The position numbers were made by a program, and so were the translations under genes. Shown here in pieces: positions 32,134 through 41,066 of a stretch of DNA of 64,000 nucleotides. Within the stretch, counting starts at the first letter, position 1. The number at the start of each line of letters is the position of its first letter. Source of the DNA: Anaerolineales bacterium (GTDB taxonomy: Bacteria; Chloroflexota; Anaerolineae; Anaerolineales; Villigracilaceae); the NCBI GenBank assembly GCA_016789025.1, contig JAEURC010000069.1:1-64000 (forward strand), read 5' to 3'. The notes under the pieces were generated by a model. That model was not told the DNA's origin and ran no database searches. It was given only the letters and a program-made list of their open reading frames with translations.

Positions 32134-34269
32134 TTATGGTAACGAGAGCGTTGCGTAGAACGAGAAATGGAACGTATCGCTCGTGTAGGATGTTGAGTAC
32201 GTTGACGGCATGGCGCCAAACGTATAACTATAATGCCTCCCAGCCCCGGACAATCCCAACCTGCCAGCCAGCGTATTGTTTTGTGGCAGGAAAACAAGCC
32301 AGTACGTGCCCGGCGGCAGTGTTACCGGGGTCGTCACAACTTGCGTGTTCCAACCCGCTACCGATGTGAAGGCGGCGGTCTGCGCCATCAGTGTGCCAGG
32401 CGCATTGCCGGAGTTATTGTAAATTCCCAAGCGGAGTTGCCCGCTAGCGGTGGACACGTAGTAGCTCAGACTCTGAATGGTGGCGTTTTGCGAGAGCGTA
32501 ACCTGTTGCGCGACCAGTCGGTTGCCCATGCCGGAATAACCCATGCTCAGCACACTCGTCTCGCCAATGGTGATGGTGTTTGAAGATGGCGTGGCAGTTC
32601 GAGTTGGCGTGCGCGATGCGGTCGGAGTGAAGGTGTTCGTTGGGACGGTGGTCGGCGTCCGTGTGTTCGTTGCGGTGGGCGCGACGGGGGTGTTCGTCGG
32701 AGTCGCTGTATGTGTGGGCGAGTTCGTGGGCAGCGGCGTGTTGGTAATGGTCGCAGTCAAAGAGCTTGTGCTGGTTGGCACGATGGGGGTGTTCGTCAAC
32801 GTTGGCGTGCTGGTCGGCGAGTTTGTTGGCAGTGGCGTGGTGGAGGGTGTGTTGGATGCAACCGCGCCTGTCGAGAAAGTCGCATAGAATGAGAATGTGA
32901 AAGCGCTGTTGGTTGGCGAGGTCGAATAAGTGGCGGGTAACGCGCCGAACGTATACGAGTAATACCGCCCCGCGCCAGCCGGGTTGACGCGCCCCGCTAA
33001 CGTATTGTTTTGCGGCAGGAAGGCAAGCCAGTAAGTTCCAGCAGTTAACTGGGTGGGCGTGACTACCGCTTGGGTATTCCATCCTGTAACCGGGGTGAAA
33101 GCCGCTGTTTGCGCCCTAAGACTCCCCGGTCCGCTGGCGACATTGCTGTAAATGCCGAGACGCATCTGCCCACCGGCTGTGGAAACGTAATAACTCAAAC
33201 TTTGAATAGTGGCGGTTTGAGACAGCGTGACTTGTTGAGCGACCAACTGATTGCCGAGCCCGGAATAGGCATTACCCAGAACTGTTGTTTCGCCGACGTT
33301 AAATGTTCCGGAAGATGAGGTAGGCGTGAATGTGAAAGTCGCTGTCGGTGTCCGGGACGGGGTCGGAGAGAATAACCCAGTCGCGGTTGGCGTGCGCGTG
33401 AGCGTGGCAGTCGGGCTTGGACCCGCAGTGGCGGTCGGTTGATTCGCGCAGGCGGGAGGCGGGTTGCCCGGAATCACGGTTCCGTTGACGATGGATAACA
33501 GTTCGGCGTCGGTGAGAGGAGGAATGCCCAAAAAGTTTACGGCAATCGCGTTCGCCAGCACGCCGTTTGCCATTGTACCCAGGTGACCGTCTGCCACGCG
33601 GATGTTGTGATATTCATTCCCCCACGTATACGCGATCATCTGTCCGCCGAAGTTATACGATTGCCCATTGTCCAGTGAACGGCATGCCAGCCCGCTGTGA
33701 TAGCCTGTCCATGAAGCGAAGGCTGTGCCTTTTTCAGTGGCAATGTCCAGTAAACCGGCGTTATATTGGTTGACATACGTCCGGGTAGGTTCGTTCCAAT
33801 TATCCTGCGAGATGTCAACGATCAAAATGTTTTCCGGCAGGATGCCGGCGTTGATCATGCGTTGGATGTTGGACTCATAGGTGGCAAGCAAGGCGGAGAT
33901 ATCCGGCGTACTACCGACCACGTACACATCGTTCGAGCCGATCATGCTGATGACCCTGCCGATGTTCCCGTTGTTGAAATCGTCCAGAATGTTGTCGGTT
34001 TGGGAGGTCATGTTGAGGCGAACAGTTTCACCGCTCCAGGCGTTGTTGTACGGTTGGCAGGGCATCCCGCCGAAGTTGACGCCGCGAACCACCTCGAGGA
34101 TCTCTGTCCACGTATAGGCGGTTGGCCCTCCGCGGTTAATGCACTGATAGGGTTGGGTGGCGCTGTCGCCGATCACTCCCACGCCCGTAGGAATGGCAGA
34201 CGCTGTGGAAGGTTTTGAAACCATGACCAGCGTAAAAACCAAAAAGAAAATAAGTATTTTTTTCAACAT
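32134..34269 (-). CDS. Secreted SGNH hydrolase with two stalk-linked repeat domains
   Basis: 711 residues with a signal peptide ([20 protein letters not shown]). Residues about 28-265 are an SGNH/GDSL hydrolase: VGVIGDSAT holds the catalytic Ser, MIGSNDVY is the block III Asn region, and VADGHLGT carries a candidate Asp-x-His pair. After a T/P-rich linker come two copies of a domain of about 140 residues: [19 protein letters not shown] and [19 protein letters not shown], each with [18 protein letters not shown] and [18 protein letters not shown]. A second, longer T/P linker separates them. It probably acts on extracellular esters or acetylated glycans; the repeats are likely binding domains. 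GAGGAAAG precedes the ATG. Confidence 0.8.
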   Translation of the reverse strand: MLKKILIFFLVFTLVMVSKPSTASAIPTGVGVIGDSATQPYQCINRGGPTAYTWTEILEVVRGVNFGGMPCQPYNNAWSGETVRLNMTSQTDNILDDFNNGNIGRVISMIGSNDVYVVGSTPDISALLATYESNIQRMINAGILPENILIVDISQDNWNEPTRTYVNQYNAGLLDIATEKGTAFASWTGYHSGLACRSLDNGQSYNFGGQMIAYTWGNEYHNIRVADGHLGTMANGVLANAIAVNFLGIPPLTDAELLSIVNGTVIPGNPPPACANQPTATAGPSPTATLTRTPTATGLFSPTPSRTPTATFTFTPTSSSGTFNVGETTVLGNAYSGLGNQLVAQQVTLSQTATIQSLSYYVSTAGGQMRLGIYSNVASGPGSLRAQTAAFTPVTGWNTQAVVTPTQLTAGTYWLAFLPQNNTLAGRVNPAGAGRYYSYTFGALPATYSTSPTNSAFTFSFYATFSTGAVASNTPSTTPLPTNSPTSTPTLTNTPIVPTSTSSLTATITNTPLPTNSPTHTATPTNTPVAPTATNTRTPTTVPTNTFTPTASRTPTRTATPSSNTITIGETSVLSMGYSGMGNRLVAQQVTLSQNATIQSLSYYVSTASGQLRLGIYNNSGNAPGTLMAQTAAFTSVAGWNTQVVTTPVTLPPGTYWLVFLPQNNTLAGRLGLSGAGRHYSYTFGAMPSTYSTSYTSDTFHFSFYATLSLP

Positions 34270-34428
34270 GGAACTTTCCTCAGAAGAATGGGACGAATGG
34301 ACTGAACTTGCGATCGTTGCGATGTACTTTGCTCCTCAAAGTCACTACATGACGGTGGAAGAATTATAAAGTAACAAAGACAGCCTTAGTCGAGAGGAAG
34401 GTTACACCCCTGAAAAATTAACTCACAT

Positions 34429-34490
34429 CGCAAGGTTGATCTTGCGACTCGGCGTTCTTTTACGCAAATCGGCGCGTTAGAGAACGCGCC
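34429..34490. repeat. Two REP-like palindromes
   Basis: CGCAAGgttgatCTTGCG (34429-34446) and GGCGCGTTagagAACGCGCC (34471-34490) lie in the gap 34270-34515, which otherwise shows no gene. They belong to the CGCAAG and AGAG-loop families respectively. Confidence 0.8.
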
Positions 34491-34515
34491 CTACGCGAAT
34501 CGCTAAATTACTTTT

Positions 34516-35436
34516 TCACTCGTCCCGTTTGACCTGGAAGGTGTCGAAATCGCGCGCCACCGATGTGTTGGGGAAGATTTCCTGCGCTTCCTTTAAAACA
34601 TCTTTTTCACGGTAACGCCGCGAGATGTGAGTCAGGATCAATTTTTTGACCCCCGCCTGCTTTGCCAGCGCCGCGCCTTGTTTGGCGGTGAGGTGATGGA
34701 ACTGCTTCGCCATCTCGGCTTCCTCATCCAGATACGTGGATTCGATCACCAGCGCGTCCGCATCCTTGCAGATTTCAATAAGATTATCCGTGCGCCCTGT
34801 GTCGCCGACAATAACCAGTTTGACCCCCCGCTGGAGCGGACCCAGCACATCGTCTGGACGGACGCGTCTGCCGTCGGGGAGGCTGATCTCCTTCCCTGCG
34901 ACAAGTTCCCGCCGTTCGGGACCAAACGGCACGCCGAGTTCCGTCGCTTTCTCGTTTAAAAATGGACGACGCGCCTTGCCCTCGAAAACATATCCGAGGC
35001 AATCCGGTCCGCGGTGGGTGACGGGGAATGCGGTGACGGTGAAATCATCCGTTTCGAAAAACGTGCCGGGTTTGATCTCGTTCAAATGAAGCGGCATCGG
35101 CGGCTGGTTGCCGCGTAAAACGACGCCGTACAGAAGGTCGTGCACGCGATCGAGCGTGGAACGCCCGCCATAGACTTCGAGTTGGTCGATCGCCTCCCAG
35201 CGTAGGAATGTGCTGAGCAAACCTCCCAAGCCGAGGATATGATCGAGATGCCCGTGTGTGAGCAAAATGCGCGAGAGGTTTTTGAACCCAAGCCCCGATT
35301 GCAATATTTGACGTTGTGTGCCCTCCCCGCAATCGACGAGGAAACGGTATTCATCGTGCTTTACCACCTGCGCCGAAAGCCCGCGCCTGGCAGACGGGGC
35401 GGAAGCGGAGGTGCCAAGAAAAAGAATTTCAAACAA
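34516..35436 (-). CDS. rnz: Ribonuclease Z
   Basis: 306 residues, a metallo-beta-lactamase fold enzyme that trims tRNA 3' ends. The zinc site THGHLDHILGLGG is near residue 63, LVDCGEGTQRQIL near 35 and GDTGRTDNLIEICKDAD near 212. The long form of the flexible arm is present (about 150-175). The start is a TTG at 35436, with GAGGAC eight bases upstream and no better ATG nearby. Confidence 0.92.
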   Translation of the reverse strand: MFEILFLGTSASAPSARRGLSAQVVKHDEYRFLVDCGEGTQRQILQSGLGFKNLSRILLTHGHLDHILGLGGLLSTFLRWEAIDQLEVYGGRSTLDRVHDLLYGVVLRGNQPPMPLHLNEIKPGTFFETDDFTVTAFPVTHRGPDCLGYVFEGKARRPFLNEKATELGVPFGPERRELVAGKEISLPDGRRVRPDDVLGPLQRGVKLVIVGDTGRTDNLIEICKDADALVIESTYLDEEAEMAKQFHHLTAKQGAALAKQAGVKKLILTHISRRYREKDVLKEAQEIFPNTSVARDFDTFQVKRDE

Positions 35437-35454
35437 GAGTTTGTCCTCATAAAC

Positions 35455-35514
35455 CCGCCACAGAGAACACAGAGAGCATTGAGTTTTCTTTTCTCAGAGT
35501 CTCTGCGCGCTCTC
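35455..35514. repeat. CACAGAG palindromic repeat, copy 2
   Basis: CCGCCACAGAGAACACAGAG ... TTTTCTCAGAGTCTCTGCGC matches the organisation of the repeat at 14106-14163, with diverged centre and ends. It lies just upstream of rnz. Confidence 0.75.
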
Positions 35515-35598
35515 CCGAATAACATCGGGACCATGTGTGGCAAAGCAATTGTTGATTTGTTTTGACCATTTTACCCCAAAAGAAAAACAGACCATTTG

Positions 35599-35613
35599 TG
35601 CTATACTACAAAA
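35599..35613 (+). promoter_or_regulatory. Extended -10 promoter, leaderless, for ftsK
   Basis: TGCTATACT (TATACT at 35602-35607) is followed by six bases and the ATG at 35614, placing the expected start of transcription on the A of ATG. No Shine-Dalgarno sequence is present. Confidence 0.7.
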
Positions 35614-37947
35614 ATGCCTCTCAAGATTCCGTTCATTTCGCCGAAATCAAACGCGAAGCAAAAAGGCAAGACGGTTCAACCCTCGCGCGGGAAGGGCAAG
35701 CCAAAGTATGCGCCGCAAAAAGGGAGGACGCCGCCTATCTCGCCCCCCACACAGCCGATGCCGGTCTCGTGGTGGGATTCTCTTTCCGCCGAACGTAAAC
35801 TCGATGTGGTCGGCGCGATCATGGCGGTAGCGGGGCTTCTCATTGGGTTGATCCTCTTCTATTCGCAACGTAGTGTGGTGACGGGTAGCGCCACAATCTT
35901 TCTCAGTCAGATGCTGGGCTGGGGTGTGTACATTTTGCCGGCGGGGTTGTTCGTTATGGGCTTGTGGCTGGTTGCGCGGCGCATTGAGAAATTGCCGCCG
36001 CTTTCGTTGGAACGCGCTTTCGGGCTTGTCCTCTTTTTCTTTTGGTTATTGGCGGCAATGCATTCCATCGTTGCGCCCGTGGAATTGGCGGAGGAAGCCG
36101 CGTTGGATGGCTGGGGCGGCGGCTACATTGGCAGTCTGTTTGAACGGTTGTTATTCAACAGCCTCGGCACGGCGGGCGCGATTGTGGCGCTGCTGGCTTG
36201 GTTGCTTGTCACCATCACGATGATCTTCGACATTTCGGTGGAGGATCTGTTCCGCTGGATCGCGCCGCTCGTTGGTAAGATCCGCTTGCTATGGGCGAAG
36301 CAGGATTCCCCGTCGGGTGAAGCGTTTTTGCCCGAAGGAGTCGATGCCGCGTCGAACGGATTCACGCCTCTTCATCGTCCCGAGTCGCCTGCTCTGGCGA
36401 CGGAGGCCGGCAAGCCGGTGACGACAGTCAAGCCCGCGGAAGCGGTCATCCAGTGGAAGTTGCCGGATGTGAAAACAATTTTGGACTCGGGTTCGGCGCC
36501 GGAAGTCAATGAAGAATTCATTCAAGGGCGCTCGCGCTTGATTCAGGAAACGCTCGCCTCGTTCGGCGCGCCGGTGCAGGTGGTGGAGATCAACCGCGGA
36601 CCGACCATCACGCAGTTTGGCGTGGAGCCGCTGTTCGTGGAAACGCGCAACGGGCGCATCAAAGTGCGCGTGAGCAAGATCGCCTCGCTCGCCGACGATC
36701 TCGCGCTTGCGCTTGCCGCGCCGCGTATCCGTATTCAGGCGCCGGTGCCGGGGCATAGTTATGTGGGCATCGAAGTTCCGAATGAGGAAATGACTCTGGT
36801 GGCGTTGCGCGATTTGATCGAAAGCGACAGTTTCCAGCGAAACAAGAACCCGTTGCGCTTTGCGCTCGGGCGCGATGTGACCGGCAATGCCATCAACACC
36901 ACGCTCGAAAATATGCCGCACATGCTCATTGCCGGCACGACCGGCTCGGGCAAATCGGTCTGTGTGAATGCGATCCTGACATGCTTTTTACTGCACAACA
37001 CACCGGACGATTTGCGCCTCATCCTGGTAGACCCCAAACGCGTGGAGTTGACCGGTTATAACGGCGTGCCGCATTTGCTCGCGCCCGTGGTGGTGGAGAT
37101 CGACCGCGTGATCGGCGCTTTGCAATGGATGACGCGCGAGATGGACAAGCGGTATCACATGTTCGCGCAAGTTGGTTCGCGCAACATCGCCGATTACAAC
37201 GCCAAAATGAAATTGCAGGGCGGCAAGACGCTTCCATTCCTTGTGATCGTGATCGACGAACTGGCAGACTTGATGATGATCGCCCCCGGCGAGACCGAAC
37301 AGACCATCACGCGCCTCGCGCAATTGGCGCGCGCCACCGGTATTCACATGATCCTTGCCACCCAGCGCCCGTCGGTGGATGTAGTGACGGGTCTCATCAA
37401 AGCCAACTTCCCGGCGCGTGTCGCTTTTGCGGTAGCGTCGAATACCGATAGCCGCGTGATCCTCGACCAGCCCGGCGCGGAACGCCTGCTCGGGCGCGGC
37501 GATATGCTTTTTCAGGCGCCGGATGCGCCGGCGGCGGCTCGCTTGCAGGGTGTGTTTGTCTCAGACCATGAGATTCAAAACCTGGTGGAGTTCTGGCGTA
37601 CTCAGGCTGGCGCCGCCAACCCGTATGCCGCCGCGTCACAACCTACTCTGGGTGGCATCCCAAAATCGGATGCGCCGCTCAAGCAGGGCGCGATGTTCGA
37701 TGAGATGAGCCCCACCGACACAACAACCGACCCATTGCTTGTGGAGGCGATTGAGCTTGTCCGCAAAGAGGGACGCGCTTCGGTCTCGATGCTTCAGCGG
37801 CGGATGCGTATCGGCTATACCCGCGCCGCCCGCCTCGTGGATATGATGGAGGACAAGAAGATCGTCGGTCCGCCGGAGGGGGCAACACAAATGAGGCAGG
37901 TATTGGATTACGGTCAGACCGCGCCGCCGAAGGACGATGGGGCGTGA
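35614..37947 (+). CDS. ftsK: FtsK/SpoIIIE DNA translocase
   Basis: 777 residues. A basic N-terminus leads to four membrane helices (about 60-200) and a Pro-rich linker. The translocase motor follows: the alpha-beta domain with PGHSYVGIEVPN, then Walker A AGTTGSGKSVCVNAIL near 445, Walker B FLVIVIDELADLMM near 545 and ATQRPSVDVVTGLIKANFPARV. The C-terminal gamma domain (about 700-765, ALELVRKEGRASVS-like, LLQRRMRIGYTRAARLVD) should recognise KOPS-like polarity sites and activate XerCD. Start 35614 is preferred to the upstream TTG at 35596, which falls on the promoter. Confidence 0.95.
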   Translation: MPLKIPFISPKSNAKQKGKTVQPSRGKGKPKYAPQKGRTPPISPPTQPMPVSWWDSLSAERKLDVVGAIMAVAGLLIGLILFYSQRSVVTGSATIFLSQMLGWGVYILPAGLFVMGLWLVARRIEKLPPLSLERAFGLVLFFFWLLAAMHSIVAPVELAEEAALDGWGGGYIGSLFERLLFNSLGTAGAIVALLAWLLVTITMIFDISVEDLFRWIAPLVGKIRLLWAKQDSPSGEAFLPEGVDAASNGFTPLHRPESPALATEAGKPVTTVKPAEAVIQWKLPDVKTILDSGSAPEVNEEFIQGRSRLIQETLASFGAPVQVVEINRGPTITQFGVEPLFVETRNGRIKVRVSKIASLADDLALALAAPRIRIQAPVPGHSYVGIEVPNEEMTLVALRDLIESDSFQRNKNPLRFALGRDVTGNAINTTLENMPHMLIAGTTGSGKSVCVNAILTCFLLHNTPDDLRLILVDPKRVELTGYNGVPHLLAPVVVEIDRVIGALQWMTREMDKRYHMFAQVGSRNIADYNAKMKLQGGKTLPFLVIVIDELADLMMIAPGETEQTITRLAQLARATGIHMILATQRPSVDVVTGLIKANFPARVAFAVASNTDSRVILDQPGAERLLGRGDMLFQAPDAPAAARLQGVFVSDHEIQNLVEFWRTQAGAANPYAAASQPTLGGIPKSDAPLKQGAMFDEMSPTDTTTDPLLVEAIELVRKEGRASVSMLQRRMRIGYTRAARLVDMMEDKKIVGPPEGATQMRQVLDYGQTAPPKDDGA

Positions 37948-38303
37948 GCGAACAGGCGCGACGCTCCTGAATAACGTACCTTACGCGCTGTTCCGTACCG
38001 CACACCTGTCCTGGCGGACGGCGCCAGAGAAGTTCACTTTGCGACCATAGGCTGGAAAAAAAACAAGAGACTTGCAAGATAAATCTTGCTATACTGCGTA
38101 AGGTGAGCGATTAACTTACACAATGCTTTTTGGACGCAGAGGAGCGCTGACTTTGCTGATTCAAAAGAAAGAAAATCTGCGTTTTCAGCGTGAATCAGCG
38201 TCCTGATTCTAAAAGCGTAAGGTAATCAGGCTTCAGGCTTAGAAACAGACCCAGCCCGCATAACTATTTGGTTACGACCTGTCGATTCGCTTCGCCTCTC
38301 TGA
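37948..38303. repeat. Gene-free spacer with dispersed repeats
   Basis: No gene is seen. It includes GAAGTTCACTTTGCG and GCAAGATAAATCTTGC (relatives of the pair at 26257) and, at 38126-38202, copy 1 of a 76-base hairpin repeat (TTTTGGACGCAGAGGAGCGC ... CAGCGTGAATCAGCGTCC). Copy 2 is at 42899-42975. Confidence 0.75.
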
Positions 38304-38315
38304 TATGATTGGCGC
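38301..38315 (+). promoter_or_regulatory. Extended -10 promoter, leaderless, for the UbiA gene
   Basis: TGATATGAT (TATGAT at 38304-38309) precedes the ATG at 38316 by six bases, the same spacing as for ftsK, DUF3090 and plsC. Confidence 0.65.
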
Positions 38316-39185
38316 ATGATTTCAGCGCTCATCAAAACCATGCGTCCGCGCCAATGGACGAAGAACGGCTTCGTATTTTTTGCCCTCATGTTCGACAAAC
38401 AATTGTTCCTGCGCGAGCCGTTCCTGCGAACGCTGGAAGGCTTCCTCTTGTTCTGCCTGGCTTCCAGCGCGGTGTATCTCATCAACGATATTGCCGACGT
38501 GGAAGCGGATCGCAAACACCCCGAAAAAAAACACCGCCCCATTGCCTCGGGCAAACTACCCTTGAACGCGGCGTGGCTCGCGGCAATTGCGTTGGTCGCC
38601 ATCGCGCTTCCGCTGGGTTATCTCCTTTCGCCGGCACTCGCGGTCATTCTGGCAGTTTACCTCGCCATTAATATTTTATATTCGCGCTGGCTCAAGCACA
38701 TCCCAATACTGGATGTATTCATTGTTTCCTCCGGGTTTGTGTTGCGCGTTGCGGCTGGCGTGGCGTTGATCACGGTCGAGCGTTTCTCGCCGTGGCTCTA
38801 TATGATCACCACATTATTCTCCTTGTACATTGGTTTCGGCAAACGACGCGCCGAGATGAGCCTGCTTGAAACCGGCGCAGGCTCGCACCGCAAAGTGCTG
38901 GATGGCTATACCCTGCCGCTCCTCGACCAGTTGATCACCATCGTTTCCGGCACGACCATTGTCACCTATTCGCTATACACGTTCACCGCGCCGAACCTGC
39001 CTGAGAACCACAGCATGATGTTGACGATTCCTTTTGTGGTCTACGGCATCTTTCGCTATTTGCAATTGATTCAAACCGGTCATGCGGCGGGCGCGCCGGA
39101 CGAAGTGGCGCTCAAAGACCGCCCTCTGCAGGTTACAGTAGTATTGTGGGTGATCTCTGTGATCGCCATTTTTTACCGATCGTGA
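38316..39185 (+). CDS. UbiA prenyltransferase, decaprenyl-phosphate phosphoribosyltransferase type
   Basis: 289 residues with about eight membrane helices. The first polyprenyl/metal motif is NDIADVEADRKHPEKKHRPI near residue 55; the NDxxDxxxDxxHPxKxxRP form is typical of decaprenyl-phosphate phosphoribose synthases and their relatives. The second motif region, YIGFGKRRAEMSLLE, is near 165. It probably couples phosphoribosyl diphosphate to a polyprenyl phosphate, giving a pentose donor for cell-surface arabinose-like sugars. It opens a three-gene unit with overlapping ends. Confidence 0.85.
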   Translation: MISALIKTMRPRQWTKNGFVFFALMFDKQLFLREPFLRTLEGFLLFCLASSAVYLINDIADVEADRKHPEKKHRPIASGKLPLNAAWLAAIALVAIALPLGYLLSPALAVILAVYLAINILYSRWLKHIPILDVFIVSSGFVLRVAAGVALITVERFSPWLYMITTLFSLYIGFGKRRAEMSLLETGAGSHRKVLDGYTLPLLDQLITIVSGTTIVTYSLYTFTAPNLPENHSMMLTIPFVVYGIFRYLQLIQTGHAAGAPDEVALKDRPLQVTVVLWVISVIAIFYRS

Positions 39186-40174
39186 AAGCCTCCGCGCCGG
39201 GTAAGATCATCCTATTTGGCGAACATGCCGTGGTCTACGGGCGCCCGGCGCTGGCTGTGCCGGTCACCCAAGTTCATGCAGATGTGGAGATTCTCGATTC
39301 AAACTCGACGGGGATTTGGATTCACGCCCCCGACATTAACCTCCACTCCGAACTGAACGCGCTTCCCTCCGACCATCCCATTGCTTCAGTCATCCATAAC
39401 TTTCTCTTCATCTCGCGCCAATCCCCCTCTCCCATTCATGCTGAGCGGAGCGGTAGCGAAGTCGAAGCAGGGAGCAGGGCTTGGGGTGAGAGAGGATTCC
39501 CCAACCTCAATATAAAAATCTCATCATCCATTCCCGTCGCCTCCGGTCTCGGTTCTGGCGCGGCAGTGACGGTGGCTCTCCTCCGCGCGTTATCCTCACA
39601 CTTAAATTACCCAATGACCGATGAAGAAGTCAATGCCTTCGCCTACGACATCGAGAAGATTCATCACGGCACGCCATCGGGAATCGATAACACGGTTGTC
39701 GCGTATGCCAAGCCCGTATATTTTGTAAAAGGTCAACTCATTGAAACCTTCAAAGTCGGCAGACCATTCACGATCGTTATCGGCGACACGGGCATCTCCG
39801 CGCCGACGAAGGAATCTGTTGCGGATGTGAGAAAACTTTGGGAAGCGGATCGGGCAAAATGGGAGGGTGTGTTCGACAACGTGGGAGAGATTGCGAGACA
39901 CGCGAAAGAGAAAATAGAGACTGGCGACTGGAAATTGCTTGGCGGGTTGATGAATCACAATCACGAATTGCTTCAAGAGATGATGGTCTCCTCGCCCGAA
40001 TTGGACTCGCTGGTCGAGGCGGCGCGAAAGGCTGGGGCGGCTGGGGCAAAACTAAGCGGGGGAGGACGCGGCGGGAACATGATCGCGCTCGCAGAGGCGG
40101 AAAAGGCTGACGATATTTCATCCGCATTAATTTCTGCCGGCGCGAAAAACACGATCGTCACACAAATTTCATGA
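39182..40174 (+). CDS. mvk: Mevalonate kinase with repeat-derived insertion
   Basis: About 330 residues, starting at GTG 39182, which overlaps the upstream stop in GTGA. GHMP kinase motifs: APGKIILFGEHAVVYGRPALA, the ATP loop IPVASGLGSGAAVTVALL, HHGTPSGIDNTVVAYAKP and the C-terminal KLSGGGRGGNMIAL. It phosphorylates mevalonate in the isoprenoid pathway, feeding the prenyl substrates used by the neighbouring UbiA enzyme. Residues about 80-104 (SPSPIHAERSGSEVEAGSRA and a few more) come from a composite repeat in frame, between two strands of the N-terminal domain. The motifs are otherwise complete. Confidence 0.88.
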   Translation: MKASAPGKIILFGEHAVVYGRPALAVPVTQVHADVEILDSNSTGIWIHAPDINLHSELNALPSDHPIASVIHNFLFISRQSPSPIHAERSGSEVEAGSRAWGERGFPNLNIKISSSIPVASGLGSGAAVTVALLRALSSHLNYPMTDEEVNAFAYDIEKIHHGTPSGIDNTVVAYAKPVYFVKGQLIETFKVGRPFTIVIGDTGISAPTKESVADVRKLWEADRAKWEGVFDNVGEIARHAKEKIETGDWKLLGGLMNHNHELLQEMMVSSPELDSLVEAARKAGAAGAKLSGGGRGGNMIALAEAEKADDISSALISAGAKNTIVTQIS

Positions 40175-40779
40175 AATGGATCGCGCCGGCGCTGGCGTAT
40201 CTTGCGGTGTTTCTGGGGTTGTTCGTGCTTCACAGCGCGTGGGCGGCATTGCTTGGCTTTCACGCGGCGATCATCGGCTCGCTGTTGATCGCCAGACCGG
40301 GCATCCCGCTTTCAACGTTACTCAAAAATTCAAATAAAAAATGGATTGCGCTGAACCTTTTGGTTTGCGGAACCAGCGGCTTTGCGTTGTTTTTTCTGTG
40401 GGATGTGTTCGGCATTGCAAACGATCTCCCGTCGCAAGTTGCAGCCCTGGGGCTGAACGCTCGAACATGGCTTCCCTTCATCGCGTATTTTGCGCTGGTC
40501 AACCCGTTCGTCGAGGAATATTTCTGGCGCGCATATTTGGGAAGCGCGACGAAACGTTTGCATCGTTCCGATTTGCTTTATGCGGGCTTCCACGCATTGA
40601 TTCTGATTCGCAAAGCCCCCATCGTTTCGATCTTGTTTGCAGTTGCCGCGCTTGCGCTGGCGGGCTGGTTTTGGAGACAGGTCGCGCGCGAAGAGGATGG
40701 CGGCTTGCTTGCGCCTGTGCTGGGTCATATGGCGGCAGATCTCACCATCCTACTCGCGATCTATAATATGGCAACCTGA
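40171..40779 (+). CDS. CPBP-type intramembrane metalloprotease homologue
   Basis: 202 residues, hydrophobic throughout. The three CPBP (Abi) motifs are present: FVEEYFWR (EExxxR), YAGFHALIL (FxxxH) and LAPVLGHMAADL (HxxxD/N). Members act as prenyl-protein-type proteases (Rce1-like), immunity proteins or scaffolds. It starts within the mevalonate kinase stop (ATGA), so it is probably translated together with that gene. Its prenyl link is suggestive only. Confidence 0.8.
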   Translation: MKWIAPALAYLAVFLGLFVLHSAWAALLGFHAAIIGSLLIARPGIPLSTLLKNSNKKWIALNLLVCGTSGFALFFLWDVFGIANDLPSQVAALGLNARTWLPFIAYFALVNPFVEEYFWRAYLGSATKRLHRSDLLYAGFHALILIRKAPIVSILFAVAALALAGWFWRQVAREEDGGLLAPVLGHMAADLTILLAIYNMAT

Positions 40780-40816
40780 AATTTCAAACCCATTTCTAAT
40801 CCTCAGAGTTGGGTGT

Positions 40817-40835
40817 AGGTGCTAGAATATTAGCC
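40817..40835 (+). promoter_or_regulatory. Extended -10 promoter for the leader of the KamB-like gene
   Basis: TGCTAGAAT (TAGAAT at 40823-40828) lies seven bases before an ATG that opens a 10-codon ORF. The transcript would start next to that ATG and reach the methyltransferase at 41067 after a 230-base leader. Confidence 0.55.
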
Positions 40836-40868
40836 ATGAACAGGAACTTCACCCGACCACCCTGTTAA
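40836..40868 (+). CDS. Putative leader peptide, 10 codons
   Basis: The ORF reads MNRNFTRPPC and ends in TAA. It sits right behind an extended -10 box, so it would be translated from the 5' end of the mRNA. The codon pair Pro-Pro next to Arg could stall ribosomes. AACAGG at its start pairs with CCTGTT over its end, so translation would open that stem. Its role as an antibiotic-sensing leader is inferred from the gene downstream. Confidence 0.5.
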   Translation: MNRNFTRPPC

Positions 40869-40899
40869 GTCGTACTCGAAACAAGTAGCATCGTTTTAA

Positions 40900-40924
40900 A
40901 AGCCCAATGGGCTTGTTTTGTTTT
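40900..40924 (+). terminator. Attenuator-type terminator in the leader
   Basis: AAGCCCaatGGGCTT followed by GTTTTGTTTT forms a compact intrinsic terminator 32 bases after the leader ORF and before the methyltransferase. It could stop basal transcription; it could also be just the end of the upstream unit. Confidence 0.6.
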
Positions 40925-41019
40925 CCCACTAACCCGTAAAAAACCCACTCCCGACGATTTAGACGGCGCCTGACAACGCCGCATTTTCGCGTTCCTCCAT
41001 CATGCGCGCGCGCCGCCTG

Positions 41020-41060
41020 CCTCATTCTGTCCGCTGTTATCTCACACGACAGAATGGAGG
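41020..41060 (+). promoter_or_regulatory. Hairpin hiding the ribosome site of the KamB-like gene
   Basis: CCTCATTCTGTC (41020-41031) pairs with GACAGAATGGAGG (41048-41060) apart from one bulged G. The right arm contains the Shine-Dalgarno GGAGG. A second anti-Shine-Dalgarno, CCTCCAT, lies upstream at 40994-41000 and could compete. This is the design of translational attenuators such as those of erm genes. Confidence 0.6.
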
Positions 41061-41066
41061 TTTCTC

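Noticed and set aside
32444-33082. Minus-strand frame rich in His, Ala and Asn
   Set aside because: It is the out-of-frame reading of the T/P-rich linker and repeat domain of the SGNH protein.
35614-37947. FtsK as part of an integrative element
   Set aside because: It has full membrane, motor and gamma domains of the chromosomal enzyme and no mobile genes nearby.
40780-41066. Known riboswitch class upstream of the KamB-like gene
   Set aside because: I could not match the leader to any riboswitch consensus I know; the leader-ORF and anti-Shine-Dalgarno reading fits better.
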